A DNA stretch of 64,000 nt, taken from contig NC_045441.1 of assembly GCF_002776525.5 (NCBI RefSeq), positions 108,281,440 to 108,345,439 on the forward strand, read 5' to 3'. Under the pieces are notes generated by a model. That model saw only the letters and a list, made by a program, of their open reading frames with translations. It did not search any database and was not told where the DNA came from. Made by a program: the position numbers and the translations under genes. Of this stretch, positions 25,066 through 36,705 are shown in pieces (within the stretch, counting starts at the first letter, position 1; each line of letters starts with the position of its first letter). The DNA is from Piliocolobus tephrosceles (Eukaryota > Chordata > Mammalia > Primates > Cercopithecidae).

Positions 25066-25969
25066 TATTTTAGCCAGACAGACTAGCAAGGAGAGAGATA
25101 GGGCTCAGTATTTCCTGGAAATGTTACACATTGTAATTCTTAGCTAAAAGGAGAGAAGGGGAACCCCTGTTTGTATAAGAACTTCCCAGAAGTAAGTACA
25201 GTGGCGTTCTTATGCCAGGTGTTAAGGGTTAAGGACTGTAAATTTTCCAGGCTCATGGAGGCTATTTTGCAATGTCTCCTCCAAGCTACATATGTACTGT
25301 AAGGGTAATAGATTTTGGATTTAAAAGTATTTTTAAAAATATCCCTTGACTATGACTTTATAGATTTTTGATGTAATGGTTCACCTTATCCAAAATTTAG
25401 CCTCAGTTATTTCACATTATCTTTTTAAAATACATACATTAATTCTATATGTTATGAGTGAAATTGTTAGCAACTGATCTGATAGGAAATTTTATTTAAA
25501 ACATATGCATAAAGGTTTAGATGTCAACATTGTCTACATGAAGATTTTCTCTTTCGTTGTATTATGTACATTTAATTGTAGAATGTACATGACAACTTGA
25601 CACAAGTTAATCCAGTAGTGTCCATTTTAATAGCACTAAAATAACTGTTCAACAAATACCTTCAACTCTATACATAATTATTTTCTTATAAATATGGGAA
25701 AGTTAATAATGCCAAAGTGGTGAAATTACTTTTCATTTAAGATATTTTAAGTTTTTAACAAAAAGTTCATATGGATATCTCATACTTGCCTGCAGTTACA
25801 AACTTATTTATTAACCTTTAGAGGCACAGATCATAGTGTATATTTATAGGTGTTTCTATATATTTAGTACATATATAATGAAGGTCAGGAATAAAACTGC
25901 AAATGAAGTTTTATGGGAGTGTTGTAAAGGTTCATTATTGTCATTGTATGGGAAAGTATAATTTTCTTA
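25066..25969. other. Unique AT-rich sequence
   Basis: No gene or repeat recognised. Confidence 0.4.
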
Positions 25970-27140
25970 AGAGAAACGATGACATATACGTAATAAAGTC
26001 CCTGTCCGTGTCATGACAGCTGAAGAGCATGCCATCGTTACCACCCATGTCACACCGCAGGTGTACTTGCTGTATGGGTGACAGCCGCTGACTTCTCTGA
26101 TCAACACATAATTATCTCTGAATAAAAATGCACGTTGAAGTTAGCTGGACATAATGGATTGAAGACCCAGGGCAAAATTATCTTTATCATGGCACATAGC
26201 ACCACCTGGGGGTAGGAGAGGGCTAGAGAGAGGTGTTGGCAATGATGTAACCTTGAGAAACCTGCTGTGGTATGGGCACTTCTGGGGTGTCCCTGTTTAT
26301 CCAGCTTTTCTTTTTTGGGTAGCAGAGGTCACTCGGTTAATGGTAGGATGCTCCTGATAGAAAGGTCCCGCTGATCAGCGCTATTCTCTACTGATCTAAC
26401 TGTATATCTCTCTCTCAGCATCTGGATAGTTTCCATTTGCCGAGTCCCCTTCCCCCATAAGATAATAAATATCATATCACAAGGATGGCAGTGCTCCTTC
26501 ATGGAACACTGACTGTTTATTAGAGGCAAAAAAGTTTAAGAGAAATGCTAACAATGTTCATTAATGGCCCGCATCCAGGTTTAATGAGGCATGTCAATAT
26601 GCGGACTGGGCAACATCAGTGGCATAATAGTGGTGGTAAATGGGAGTAATTGTATCCAATTGTACGGCACAGCTTCCAGGAATGAGCCCGAACTGCCAAC
26701 TGACAATGACAGAGCAATTATGGGAAGGCAAGCGAGCTGTGTCAAATTAGCACTTGGTGAGAACTCATTTTTCAGAGATGTACTTGCTCTACACCACCAC
26801 AAGTGATAGCTACTTTATTGTGAGTGATAGGAAGACCAGCACTTAGACTGATGTTCTGATTTGTCAATAGCTGTATTTGAAAGCTTAGTGTCACAAATAT
26901 ATAGAGATATTCAGGGAGAGAGCCACACTGCTCATGATCCGAAGGATAAGAACGTTGCCGAGAAGGTCATCTGTCAGTGTGAGCTGTCAGAGAGAGATCA
27001 CACTCTATGAAAAGGGAACATTCAGCCGACTTAAGTAATTACCTTTGACTGAGATTTGAAGATGTCTTCTTTTGTTGGCCTACATTGACTGCATAATTTA
27101 TAATTTACTGCAATCAGCAAAGGGCCAGGAATTGTAACTA
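25970..27140. promoter_or_regulatory. Candidate conserved non-coding element cluster (possible enhancer)
   Basis: About 1.1 kb with no recognisable transposable element, base composition more balanced than its surroundings and scattered retained CpGs. Homeodomain-type cores are frequent (TAATTA near 26109, CATTAATGG near 26558, GCAATTATGG near 26713). It is open on both strands over 26581-26806 without any known protein domain. These are the usual appearance of deeply conserved developmental enhancers in gene deserts. No alignment was possible here, so this is inference. Confidence 0.35.
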
Positions 27141-28469
27141 AGAAAATTCTTATTTTATTTCCCATAATTACTTTTTTCTCTCTTTTTAAAAGTCCTTTAG
27201 CACTTCAGAAGTGTAAAGTAGGAAACTGGTGAAATTTTTTTTTTCTTTCTCTCTTTCTTAAATGACTCAGTCTCAAGTACATAAGAAACAATATATTTAC
27301 CTTCAGCTGTTGTTTCACAGCACCATAACTCTTTACCATCACCCTGTAAAAGATATAAAGCACCCCTTTATCCTTGATGTAATTTTTTCTTGCTTTATGG
27401 GATTACTATTAAGAGTTAAAGGGATAACAAAATAATTCAATTTTGTTTTTCTAGTGCAGAAGAATAAGAAAGAAAACATCAGAGTTTCTGTACTGAGCAC
27501 TGAAATTGTAATTCATATCCTTAGATACTCATCAGTTTGATTGAGTTGTCAAAACCATAAAGAGATAAGTATTATAGCAAATATTTCAGAACTATATAAA
27601 TTAATAGAATTTACAACTATATAAATTAATTGTCTTTTCTCCCTGGGGATGTATCATGGAATCAATGTTTGTAAAGTAATCCTTTGGCTTTTAATATAAC
27701 CTTAAGAAAAAAAATATATTTTCTGATTCATTAGGTTCTGGAGAGCAATAAGCACTAAAATTTTTTTTATATTTCTAGTAAAATTGATTATTTACTTTTG
27801 CTAGCTAAAATATAAGAGGGAATCATAGCAATGTAGCTTTTTAATTTGTTATTTCCTGTATGAAAAGAACAAACTTTGAAGAAATAATAAACTTCTGTTA
27901 TTTGGTATTATTATCGAATTGTTTCTGCTTTGCCTTTTTTTTTTTTTTTTTTCTAGTGACGATGGATTGATTAATGAATTGTAACTAGAAATTACTAAGA
28001 TTAGCCTGACTTCTGGCAAAAACTGTTGTTTAATTCTAGGTATATTGATTTACTGTACAGATATTGACAAAGGAATTAATTTAGGTACTTTAAGTCAGTA
28101 TTACTTTAGCGGAAACTTACATTCAGAGCATAAAAAACTTTTAAAATACTCTTCTATGAATATATTGTAAAATTACTGTCACAATAAATGTTCATTTCTT
28201 CCTACCTTAAAGTCTGCCCAGATTCACACTGATTATTTTTCCCCCCTCAAGACCCATCGAATACTCGTATTTGAAATTAGTAATTGTGGGTTTGGGATAT
28301 TTGCTAATGTATTTAATGTTTCCTCTAAACTTGAACAATATTACTAAAAAATAATTTGTTTTCTATAGTTTACAATTAACTACCTATGATTATTTTAAAT
28401 TATATGCTTTGAAGCTTCTGAAACAAACTTTTAAATTATTTTTTAAAAAATATTTCAGAATTCTTTGGG
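27141..28469. other. Unique AT-rich sequence
   Basis: No gene recognised. A T-run lies at about 27936-27952. A 16-base direct repeat (ACTATATAAATTAAT core) occurs twice at 27590-27631. Confidence 0.4.
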
Positions 28470-29110
28470 CCATTCAATCTCCCCGTTGTAGAAAGCTGTT
28501 TAATTCACAATGCCTTGAGTACAGGCCCGTCATCTATTCTATAGTGACTGTGCCACTTAATAATGGAATAATGCATCAAAGTGGCACTTAGGTCTCAAAT
28601 TGTTATGTATGACTGTCAAAGCGGTAAGAAAAAAAAAAGAATTAAAAAAGGAGGGGAGAGAAAAACCCTTGATTTGTCTTTACTACTGAAACGTGAATTT
28701 GTCAGCCAGGTTCTGAAATCACAACAGCATTGCTTGCATCCCCAGCGAGATGTTGAAAACTTGACAGGTACATATTTTTTCAACTACAAGCACTTCTATA
28801 ATGAAAACTAATACACAAATCTTATTTATTTATTTATTTATTTGCTCTTGACAGATAGTTGTTTCCAATGGGATTCAATGTTCAGGTTCAAGTTGTCAAG
28901 AGAAATAACCAATATGCAATCCAAAGAGTCACGATACAGATACTCAAAAGCAAAAAGGCTGGCTTTGGCTTCTGTGATATACTGAAGGGATTTGAGCATA
29001 TAATTAACCAAGTCAGAACTGTTGGCACTTAATCTTCCTCCTAATGACAAGTTCAGCCCACCGTAGCTTCTCTCTAGGGGATAAACTATAACTTGTTTAG
29101 TGGTCACAAA
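28470..29110. promoter_or_regulatory. Second candidate conserved non-coding block
   Basis: Repeat-free apart from a (TTTA)n patch at 28823-28843. 28500-28600 ('gacaggcccgtcatctattc'-like sequence and 'taatggaataatgcatcaaa') and 28850-29100 look like constrained non-coding DNA. The 89-codon minus-strand frame (28838-29107) has no domain. Low-confidence inference. Confidence 0.25.
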
Positions 29111-29989
29111 AGCTTTTGATTGTCATTGTGCTTTTTACTTCATCATTTAAAGATGTGTTTGCTTTGGTTTGACATTTTCCCATTTCATTGCTTATTCTTA
29201 GAACATAAACCTAGATTCTGTATTGAAACTCTGTCATCCTAAATATTTCTAAAATCTCCCTAAATATCTAGGAACTACCTTCCAAGTTTGATTCAGAGCA
29301 TAGCCTGTGTATATTATTTCTCTGGGTATATTTTGTGTACATTGTAGGTGTCCTGAAAACAACTATTAATACCTACAATGATGTTCAGTTTGTGTTGTTT
29401 ACCTAATGGTAGCTTTACAGTTACCAAAAATCCTATGGGAATCCCTGGAAGTGTTGTTTTGGGAGGAAGAATAAGACCTGTGGTCACAGTGCTATTTCAC
29501 AGAAATTCAAAATTGTAACTGGTTGTCACCAACTGCTCAATATAGATCAATCTTGCAGAATTGCATTCAATCACTTGCCTAAAGCAAATTATATTTTTGA
29601 CAGGTGAGTGGAACTTTGCAAGACTAGGTAATGTTACAAAAATTACATATGAATAACTGAAAACTACAACTCCCGGCATGCCCTGCAATTGAACAGTAAA
29701 TATTTATGATTAATATAGGCCTTGTTGAATCAGATTCCTATCCACAGATAATGAATCAGCCTAAGTCTTAGAAATGAATCTTTCTATAATTCAGCTTTTC
29801 AAATTGTTGTACAAATTTCAATATTCTCTTTTTCAGGAAGTAAAAATTGGAATGCTTCTGAAAACACTATCTTCACAAAACTAATGTGACTGAGTGAGTC
29901 ATTTTAATGTTTGTACTTTCAAATATACACCGATATACTCATCTTTGGCTTTTTTTTCTTTCTTTTATTGTCTGCATTTAATTTATCAG
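29111..29989. other. Unique AT-rich sequence
   Basis: No gene or repeat recognised. Confidence 0.4.
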
Positions 29990-30054
29990 CATGTATTTCT
30001 ATGCTACTTCCAAAACTTATCCTGGGATTTTTGTACATCTGTTAGCTAGATCAC

Positions 30055-30076
30055 TACAACAGCTTTCTTTCTTTTC

Positions 30077-30107
<31 letters not shown>

Positions 30108-30409
30108 TTTGGGGATGGTGTTTCCCTTTTGTTGCCCAGGCTGGAGTGCAACAGCATGGTCTTTGCTCACCGCAACCTCCGCCTCCCAGGTTCAAACGAT
30201 TCACCTGCCTCAGCCTTCCCAAGTAGCTGGGACTATAGGCATGCGTCACCATGCCCGGCTAATTTTGTGTTTTTAGTAGAGACGGGATTTCTCCATGTTG
30301 GTCAGGCTGGTCCTGAACTATCGACCTCAGGTAATCGACCTGCCTCAGCCTCCCAAAGTGCTGGGATTACAGGCATGAGCCACCGTGCCCAGCCATACAA
30401 CAGCTTTCT
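30055..30409 (-). repeat. AluS-like element, antisense, with 14-bp TSD
   Basis: The Alu body with its T-rich tail is 30069-30395. TACAACAGCTTTCT at 30055-30068 recurs exactly at 30396-30409. It is inserted in an L2. The part from 30158 onward is repeated at 32741-32978. Confidence 0.92.
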
Positions 30410-30485
30410 AACCAGTTTCCCTGAATTCACTATTGCTTATTCCACAATTTATTCTCCATATTTATTTTATCTTTTTAAAATAAAT

Positions 30486-31277
30486 GTCTGTATTCCGTGG
30501 TGTATATGTGCAACATTTTCTTTATCCAATCTATCATCGATGGGCATCGATGGGTCCCAGTCTTTGCTATTGTGAATAGTGCCGCAATAAACATATGTGT
30601 GCATATGTCTTTAGAGCAGAATGACTTGTAACCCTTTGGGTATATACCCAGTAATGGAATTGCTGAGTCAAATGGTATTTCTGGTTCTGGATCTTTGAGG
30701 AATCGCCACACTGTCTTTCACAATGGTTGAACTAATTTACACTCCCACCAACAGTGTAAAAGCATTCCTATTTCTCCACATCCTCCCCAGCACTGTTGTT
30801 TCCTGACTTGTTAATGATCGCCATTCTAACTGGCATGAGATGGTATCTCATTGTGTGGTTTTGATATGCATTTCTCTAATGACCAGTAATGAGCTTTTTT
30901 TCATATATTTGTTGGTCGCATAAATGTCTTCTTTTGAGAAGTGTCTGTCCTTTGCAGGGACATGGATGAATCTGGAAACCATCATTCTCAGCAAACTAAC
31001 ACAGGAACAGAAAACCAAACACCACATGTTCTCATTCATAAGTGGTAGCTGAACAATGAGAACACATGGACATAGGGAGGGGAACATCACACACTGGGGC
31101 CTATTGGGGGGTGAGGAGCTAGGGGAGGGATAGCATTAGGAGAAATACCTAATATAGATGACGGGTTGATGGGTGCAGCAAACCACCATAGCACATGTAT
31201 GCCTATGTAAAAAACCTGCACGTTCTGCACATGTATCCCATAACTTAAAGTATAATAAAAAGTAAATAACATAAAAT
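30486..31277 (+). mobile_element. L1 (L1PA-type) 3' end with 5' inversion
   Basis: 30486 to about 30948 is L1 ORF2 sequence in antisense ('gggtatatacccagtaatgg', 'ctttcacaatggttgaacta'). From about 30949 to 31277 it switches to sense ('gggacatggatgaatctgg', then the 3' UTR and A-rich tail). This 5'-inverted, 3'-forward layout is the product of twin priming. AAAATAAAT occurs at both ends (30477-30485 and 31278-31286) and may be the target duplication, though it is low complexity. The frames are broken. Confidence 0.85.
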
Positions 31278-31780
31278 AAAATAAATATTAGACCTAATTA
31301 TTTCAGTTGCTCCCATCACACATCAGTTAAAATATAGTTGAAGCTCCTAAATCACCAGGGTCTGGCAGCCCATACAATCTCATTTTCTTTGACTCTGATG
31401 TACAATGTAGCCATTGAACAAGCTAAGCTTGTTCCAATCTGGGGACACATATACCTGCTATTCTTTCTGCAAAAGTTTTCATGGGTGAAATCTTTCTTGA
31501 CATTCTGATGGAAGCTTTAATGTCACTTATCTATAGAAACCTTCCTTGACCATCCTAAGGAGCCACTTCACAAGCATCCATCATATCACACTCTAGTTGC
31601 GGAATTCTTTGGAATTCTTGTCAATGTTTAGCATTATTTCTTAATTATCTATTTTTTTGTCTATTTCCTCACAGTAAACTAGATGCTCCATGACTTTCTT
31701 ATTCCCAGTGATATCCTCAGTGTCTGGAATGGGACCTGGCCCATATTTATTCATTTGCTAATTTTTTTTCATAAACACTC

Positions 31781-32246
31781 ACTAAGGGAATTTATCTTTC
31801 ACATCCCAAATTTTATTCTTCATGGTGTTTCATTTTAAATATTTGTGTGAATCACTTGAAGCAAATTTATTTTTTAGCTGATTTATATTTTGAGAGCCTT
31901 GACTTGATTTCTGATTGTTCTTCAAAGGCAGTGACTCCGTATCAAGTGCATGATAATGTTTAGATAAACATTTAAATAAATTATGGAAGTAACAAACCTT
32001 TTTTTTTTTTTTTAAGAATTGAGACATATCATTCCTGCTTTATTTGTACACTGGGCATAAGGGAACAATAAAAAGTGTTAACTTTACTTTGAATATTATG
32101 GACTGCCGATATTTAAAATGCCATTATAATAAAATCACAGAAAATATTTCTTGCAAAGGTTTCTCTTTTTACAAAGCATGAGTGATTCGCAAAAAGCTCT
32201 AATTTATAGGTTCACATCTATTCATATTTTAGAGAGAGATAATCAA
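31781..32246. other. Unique AT-rich sequence within duplicated copy 1
   Basis: No gene recognised; contains a 15-T run at 31999-32013. Mirrored in copy 2 at about 34364-34830. Confidence 0.5.
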
Positions 32247-32291
32247 TTTTTTTTTCTTTTAACTTTTATTTTAGGTTCAGGGGTACATGTA

Positions 32292-32340
<49 letters not shown>
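32247..32340 (-). repeat. Antisense L1 3' tip then 45-T run (broken Alu tail)
   Basis: 'Cttttaacttttattttagg' and 'ggttcaggggtacatgtaca' are the L1 3' UTR read in antisense. The following T-run (32296-32340) corresponds to the start of the Alu that is complete in copy 2 (T-run 34880-34907). The contig stops in the homopolymer. Confidence 0.85.
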
Positions 32341-32740
32341 NNNNNNNNNNNNNNNNNNNNNNNNNNNNNNNNNNNNNNNNNNNNNNNNNNNNNNNNNNNN
32401 NNNNNNNNNNNNNNNNNNNNNNNNNNNNNNNNNNNNNNNNNNNNNNNNNNNNNNNNNNNNNNNNNNNNNNNNNNNNNNNNNNNNNNNNNNNNNNNNNNNN
32501 NNNNNNNNNNNNNNNNNNNNNNNNNNNNNNNNNNNNNNNNNNNNNNNNNNNNNNNNNNNNNNNNNNNNNNNNNNNNNNNNNNNNNNNNNNNNNNNNNNNN
32601 NNNNNNNNNNNNNNNNNNNNNNNNNNNNNNNNNNNNNNNNNNNNNNNNNNNNNNNNNNNNNNNNNNNNNNNNNNNNNNNNNNNNNNNNNNNNNNNNNNNN
32701 NNNNNNNNNNNNNNNNNNNNNNNNNNNNNNNNNNNNNNNN
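32341..32740. other. Assembly gap, 400 N
   Basis: Exactly 400 undetermined bases. The left flank is a poly(T) Alu tail and the right flank starts in the middle of a different Alu. The round size suggests a placeholder or estimated gap. Any reading frame crossing it is meaningless. Confidence 1.
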
Positions 32741-32978
32741 GGTCTTTGCTCACCGCAACCTCCGCCTCCCAGGTTCAAACGATTCACCTGCCTCAGCCTT
32801 CCCAAGTAGCTGGGACTATAGGCATGCGTCACCATGCCCGGCTAATTTTGTGTTTTTAGTAGAGACGGGATTTCTCCATGTTGGTCAGGCTGGTCCTGAA
32901 CTATCGACCTCAGGTAATCGACCTGCCTCAGCCTCCCAAAGTGCTGGGATTACAGGCATGAGCCACCGCGCCCAGCCA
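32741..32978 (-). repeat. Partial Alu, antisense (copy of 30158-30395)
   Basis: Begins 'ggtctttgctcaccgcaacc' without its T-rich end, which would lie in the gap. Differs from copy 1 by C at 32969. Confidence 0.92.
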
Positions 32979-33068
32979 TACAACAGCTTTCTAACCAGTT
33001 TCCCTGAATTCACTATTGCTTATTCCACAATTTATTCTCCATATTTATTTTATCTTTTTAAAATAAAT

Positions 33069-33860
33069 GTCTGTATTCCGTGGTGTATATGTGCAACATT
33101 TTCTTTATCCAATCTATCATCGATGGGCATCGATGGGTCCCAGTCTTTGCTATTGTGAATAGTGCCGCAATAAACATATGTGTGCATATGTCTTTAGAGC
33201 AGAATGACTTGTAACCCTTTGGGTATATACCCAGTAATGGAATTGCTGAGTCAAATGGTATTTCTGGTTCTGGATCTTTGAGGAATCGCCACACTGTCTT
33301 TCACAATGGTTGAACTAATTTACACTCCCACCAACAGTGTAAAAGCATTCCTATTTCTCCACATCCTCCCCAGCACTGTTGTTTCCTGACTTGTTAATGA
33401 TCGCCATTCTAACTGGCATGAGATGGTATCTCATTGTGTGGTTTTGATATGCATTTCTCTAATGACCAGTAATGAGCTTTTTTTCATATATTTGTTGGTC
33501 GCATAAATGTCTTCTTTTGAGAAGTGTCTGTCCTTTGCAGGGACATGGATGAATCTGGAAACCATCATTCTCAGCAAACTAACACAGGAACAGAAAACCA
33601 AACACCACATGTTCTCATTCATAAGTGGTAGCTGAACAATGAGAACACATGGACATAGGGAGGGGAACATCACACACTGGGGCCTATTGGGGGGTGAGGA
33701 GCTAGGGGAGGGATAGCATTAGGAGAAATACCTAATATAGATGACGGGTTGATGGGTGCAGCAAACCACCATAGCACATGTATGCCTATGTAAAAAACCT
33801 GCACGTTCTGCACATGTATCCCATAACTTAAAGTATAATAAAAAGTAAATAACATAAAAT
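33069..33860 (+). mobile_element. Twin-primed L1, duplicate copy
   Basis: Same structure as 30486-31277, with the inversion junction at about 33531. Identical junction, ends and A-rich tail show that this is a duplicate of the locus and not an independent insertion. Confidence 0.85.
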
Positions 33861-33869
33861 AAAATAAAT

Positions 33870-34363
33870 ATTAGACCTAATTATTTCAGTTGCTCCCATC
33901 ACACATCAGTTAAAATATAGTTGAAGCTCCTAAATCACCAGGGTCTGGCAGCCCATACAATCTCATTTTCTTTGACTCTGATGTACAATGTAGCCATTGA
34001 ACAAGCTAAGCTTGTTCCCATCTGGGGACACATATACCTGCTATTCTTTCTGCAAAAGTTTTCATGGGTGAAATCTTTCTTGACATTCTGATGGAAGCTT
34101 TAATGTCACTTATCTATAGAAACCTTCCTTGACCATCCTAAGGAGCCACTTCACAAGCATCCATCATATCACACTCTAGTTGCGGAATTCTTTGGAATTC
34201 TTGTCAATGTTTAGCATTATTTCTTAATTATCTACTTTTTTGTCTATTTCCTCACAGTAAACTAGATGCCCCATGACTTTCTTATTCCCAGTGATATCCT
34301 CAGTGTCTGGAATGGGACCTGGCCCATATTTATTCATTTGCTAATTTTTTTTCATAAACACTC
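33870..34363 (+). repeat. L2 3' part, duplicate copy
   Basis: Copy of 31287-31780, including C34019, C34235 and C34270 as the distinguishing bases. Confidence 0.7.
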
Positions 34364-34830
34364 ACTAAGGGAATTTATCTTTCACATCCCAAATTTTATT
34401 CTTCATGGTGTTTCATTTTAAATATTTGTGTGAATCACTTGAAGCAAATTTATTTTTTAGCTGATTTATATTTTGAGAGCCTTGACTTGATTTCTGATTG
34501 TTCTTCAAAGGCAGTGACTCCGTATCAAGTGCATGATAATGTTTAGATAAACATTTAAATAAATTATGGAAGTAACAAACCTTTTTTTTTTTTTTTTAAG
34601 AATTGAGACATATCATTCCTGCTTTATTTGTACACTGGGCATAAGGGAACAATAAAAAGTGTTAACTTTACTTTGAATATTATGGACTGCCGATATTTAA
34701 AATGCCATTATAATAAAATCACAGAAAATATTTCTTGCAAAGGTTTCTCTTTTTACAAAGCATGAGTGATTCGCAAAAAGCTCTAATTTATAGGTTCACA
34801 TCTATTCATATTTTAGAGAGAGATAATCAA
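34364..34830. other. Unique sequence within duplicated copy 2
   Basis: Mirrors 31781-32246; T-run of 16 at 34582-34597. No gene recognised. Confidence 0.5.
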
Positions 34831-34875
34831 TTTTTTTTTCTTTTAACTTTTATTTTAGGTTCAGGGGTACATGTA

Positions 34876-34907
<32 letters not shown>

Positions 34908-36112
34908 GAGATGGCGTCTTGCTCTGTCACCCAGGCTAGAGTGCAGTGGCGCGATCTCGGCTCACTGCAACCTCCGCCTTCCGGGTTCAAGGGATTCTCC
35001 TGCCTCAGCCTCTCGAGTAGCTGGGACTACGGGCGCGTGCCACCACGCCCGACTAGTTTTTTATTTTTAGTAGAGACGGGGTTTCACCATCTTATCCAGT
35101 CTGGTCTCAAACTCCTGACCTTGTGATCCACCCGCCTGGGCCTCCCAAAGTGCTGGGATTACAGGCGTGAGCCACCACGCCCGGCCAAGATTTTTATACA
35201 GGTAGACTCATGTCACAGGGGTTTGGTGTACCGATTATTTTGTCGCCCAGATACTAAGCACAGTACCCGGTAGGTATTTTTTTCTGATCCTCTTCCTCTG
35301 TTCACCCTCCACCCTCAAGTAGGCCCCAGTGTGTGTGTTTCCCCTTTATGTGTCCGTGTGTTCTAGTAATTTAGCTCCCACTTATAAGTGAGAATATGTG
35401 GTATTTAGTTTTATGTTCCTGCAATAGTTTGCTATGGTAATGGTCTCCAGCTTCATCTATGTTGCTGCAAAGACATTATCTCATTTTTTTGTGGATGCAT
35501 AGTATTCTGTGGTGTATATGTACCACATTTTCTTTATCTAGTCTACTGTTGATAGGCATTTGGGTTGATTCCATGTCTTTGCTATCATGAATAGGGCTGT
35601 GATAAACATATTTGTGGATGTGTCTTTATGGCAGAATGATTTAATAGCCTTCAGATATATACCCAATAACGAAATTGCTTGGTAAAATGGTAATTCTGTT
35701 TTTAGTTCTTTGAGGAATCACCACAGTGCTTTCCACAATGGCTGAACTAATTTACACTCTATCAACAGTGTATAAGTGTTCCCGTTTCTTGGCAACCTCA
35801 CCAGAATCTGTTATTTTTTGACTTTTTAATTATAGCCATTATGATTGGTATGAGATGATATATCTTGTTGTGGTTTTTATTTGCATTTCCCTAATGATTA
35901 GTGATGTTGAGCACTTTTTCGTATGCCTATTGGCCGCATGTATACAACTGCTTTTGAAAAGGATCTGTTCCATATCCTTTGCACAATTTTTAATGGGGTT
36001 GTTTGATTTTTTGCTTGTAAATTTGTTTAAGTTCCTTATAGATTCTGGATGTTAGAGCTTTGTCAGAAGCATAGTTTGCAAATATTTTCCACCATTCATA
36101 AAGGGACTTTCT
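34831..36112 (-). mobile_element. L1 3' portion (L1PB/older L1PA-type), antisense, 5'-truncated
   Basis: The 3' UTR and ORF2 3' region read in antisense, in two pieces: 34831-34879 and 35188-36112. Landmarks: 'tcccacttataagtgagaat', 'gttgctgcaaagacattatc', 'agatatatacccaataacga', 'ttaatggggttgtttgattt'. Frames are broken. An Alu (34880-35187) interrupts it. Confidence 0.88.
34880..35187 (-). repeat. AluSc/Y-like element, antisense, inside L1
   Basis: T28, then 'gagatggcgtcttgctctg', ending 'gccaccacgcccggcca'. AGATTTTT is present on both sides (34878-34885 overlapping the T-run, and 35189-35196), consistent with a short target duplication. Many CpGs are kept, so it is relatively young. This is the Alu whose T-tail terminates copy 1 at the gap. 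Confidence 0.9.
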
Positions 36113-36705
36113 GATTACTTTTATAAATTAAACACAAAAATTATTTATTTGCCATGTAACATTTTGTTTGATAAGATCAATTTCTGCACAATCCATTTTA
36201 AGAAAACATTACATTTCATTTTTCCAAAACAATATTTTCCAATTGTCCACACATTTTTGAGATGTTCTTTTTAGTTAGATAAAAACATAAATAGGCCCTT
36301 CTAAAATTGAATTATGAAATAGAAAAAATGTTTATCATAAAAGCTATTGAAAGAATAACTTTGTTAGCTTTTAAAGTTTACATTCCTTATTAAAATGAGT
36401 CACATTGAAAATTTCAAATATTACATAGAATTAGATACGGTTAGAAATAGTTAATCTATACCATGCTTTCTCAGGAATGGGAAGAATTTCAAATATGCCC
36501 ACAAATAAATATTTTTCAAATTTTAAATTATTTTACTTCAGCTTGATAAATTGAAGAAACTTAACTAGTGACAAATGTTAACAATTTTATTTAAATTGTG
36601 TTAAAAAGAATCTATTCAAATACCCATTTCTACAGATTCAGATTTCTACAGACTCAGAAACTTTTACATTTGCAAGAATATATTCAACGTAACAGATAAA
36701 GCTAA
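36113..36705. other. Unique AT-rich sequence
   Basis: No gene or repeat recognised. Confidence 0.4.

Larger units (their letters stand above)
29990..31780 (+). repeat. L2 LINE, sense, carrying an Alu and an L1 insertion
   Basis: Three L2 pieces (about 29990-30068, 30410-30485, 31287-31780) are colinear once the inserts are removed: 'cactacaacagctttctaac' (actgcaacagcctcctaac), 'gttgctcccatcacacatc', 'acaagctaagcttgttcc' (acacgccaagctcgttcc), 'gaccatcctaaggagccact', 'tgggacctggcccatattta'. The second and third pieces are repeated in the duplicate copy downstream. Confidence 0.7.
30158..32340 (+). repeat. Duplicated segment, copy 1
   Basis: Colinear with 32741-34907 at an offset of 2583 bp (2584 after a T-run). 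Differences found by eye: T30386/C32969, A31436/C34019, T31652/C34235, T31687/C34270, and 15 versus 16 T at 31999/34582. Ends in 45 T directly against the sequence gap. Confidence 0.95.
32741..34907 (+). repeat. Duplicated segment, copy 2
   Basis: Second copy of 30158-32340. It starts abruptly inside the Alu and continues past the point where copy 1 ends, into a complete Alu and more L1. Confidence 0.95.

Noticed and set aside
30475..30711. 78-codon minus-strand frame resembling a protein ('dpepeipfdsaipllgiyp')
   Set aside because: It is an L1 ORF2 fragment within the twin-primed L1, repeated at 33058-33294, not a separate gene.
32151..33158. Long plus-strand reading frame (335 codons) and matching minus-strand frames around 32266-32859
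   Set aside because: They run through 400 N and poly(T)/Alu sequence; the length comes from undetermined bases.
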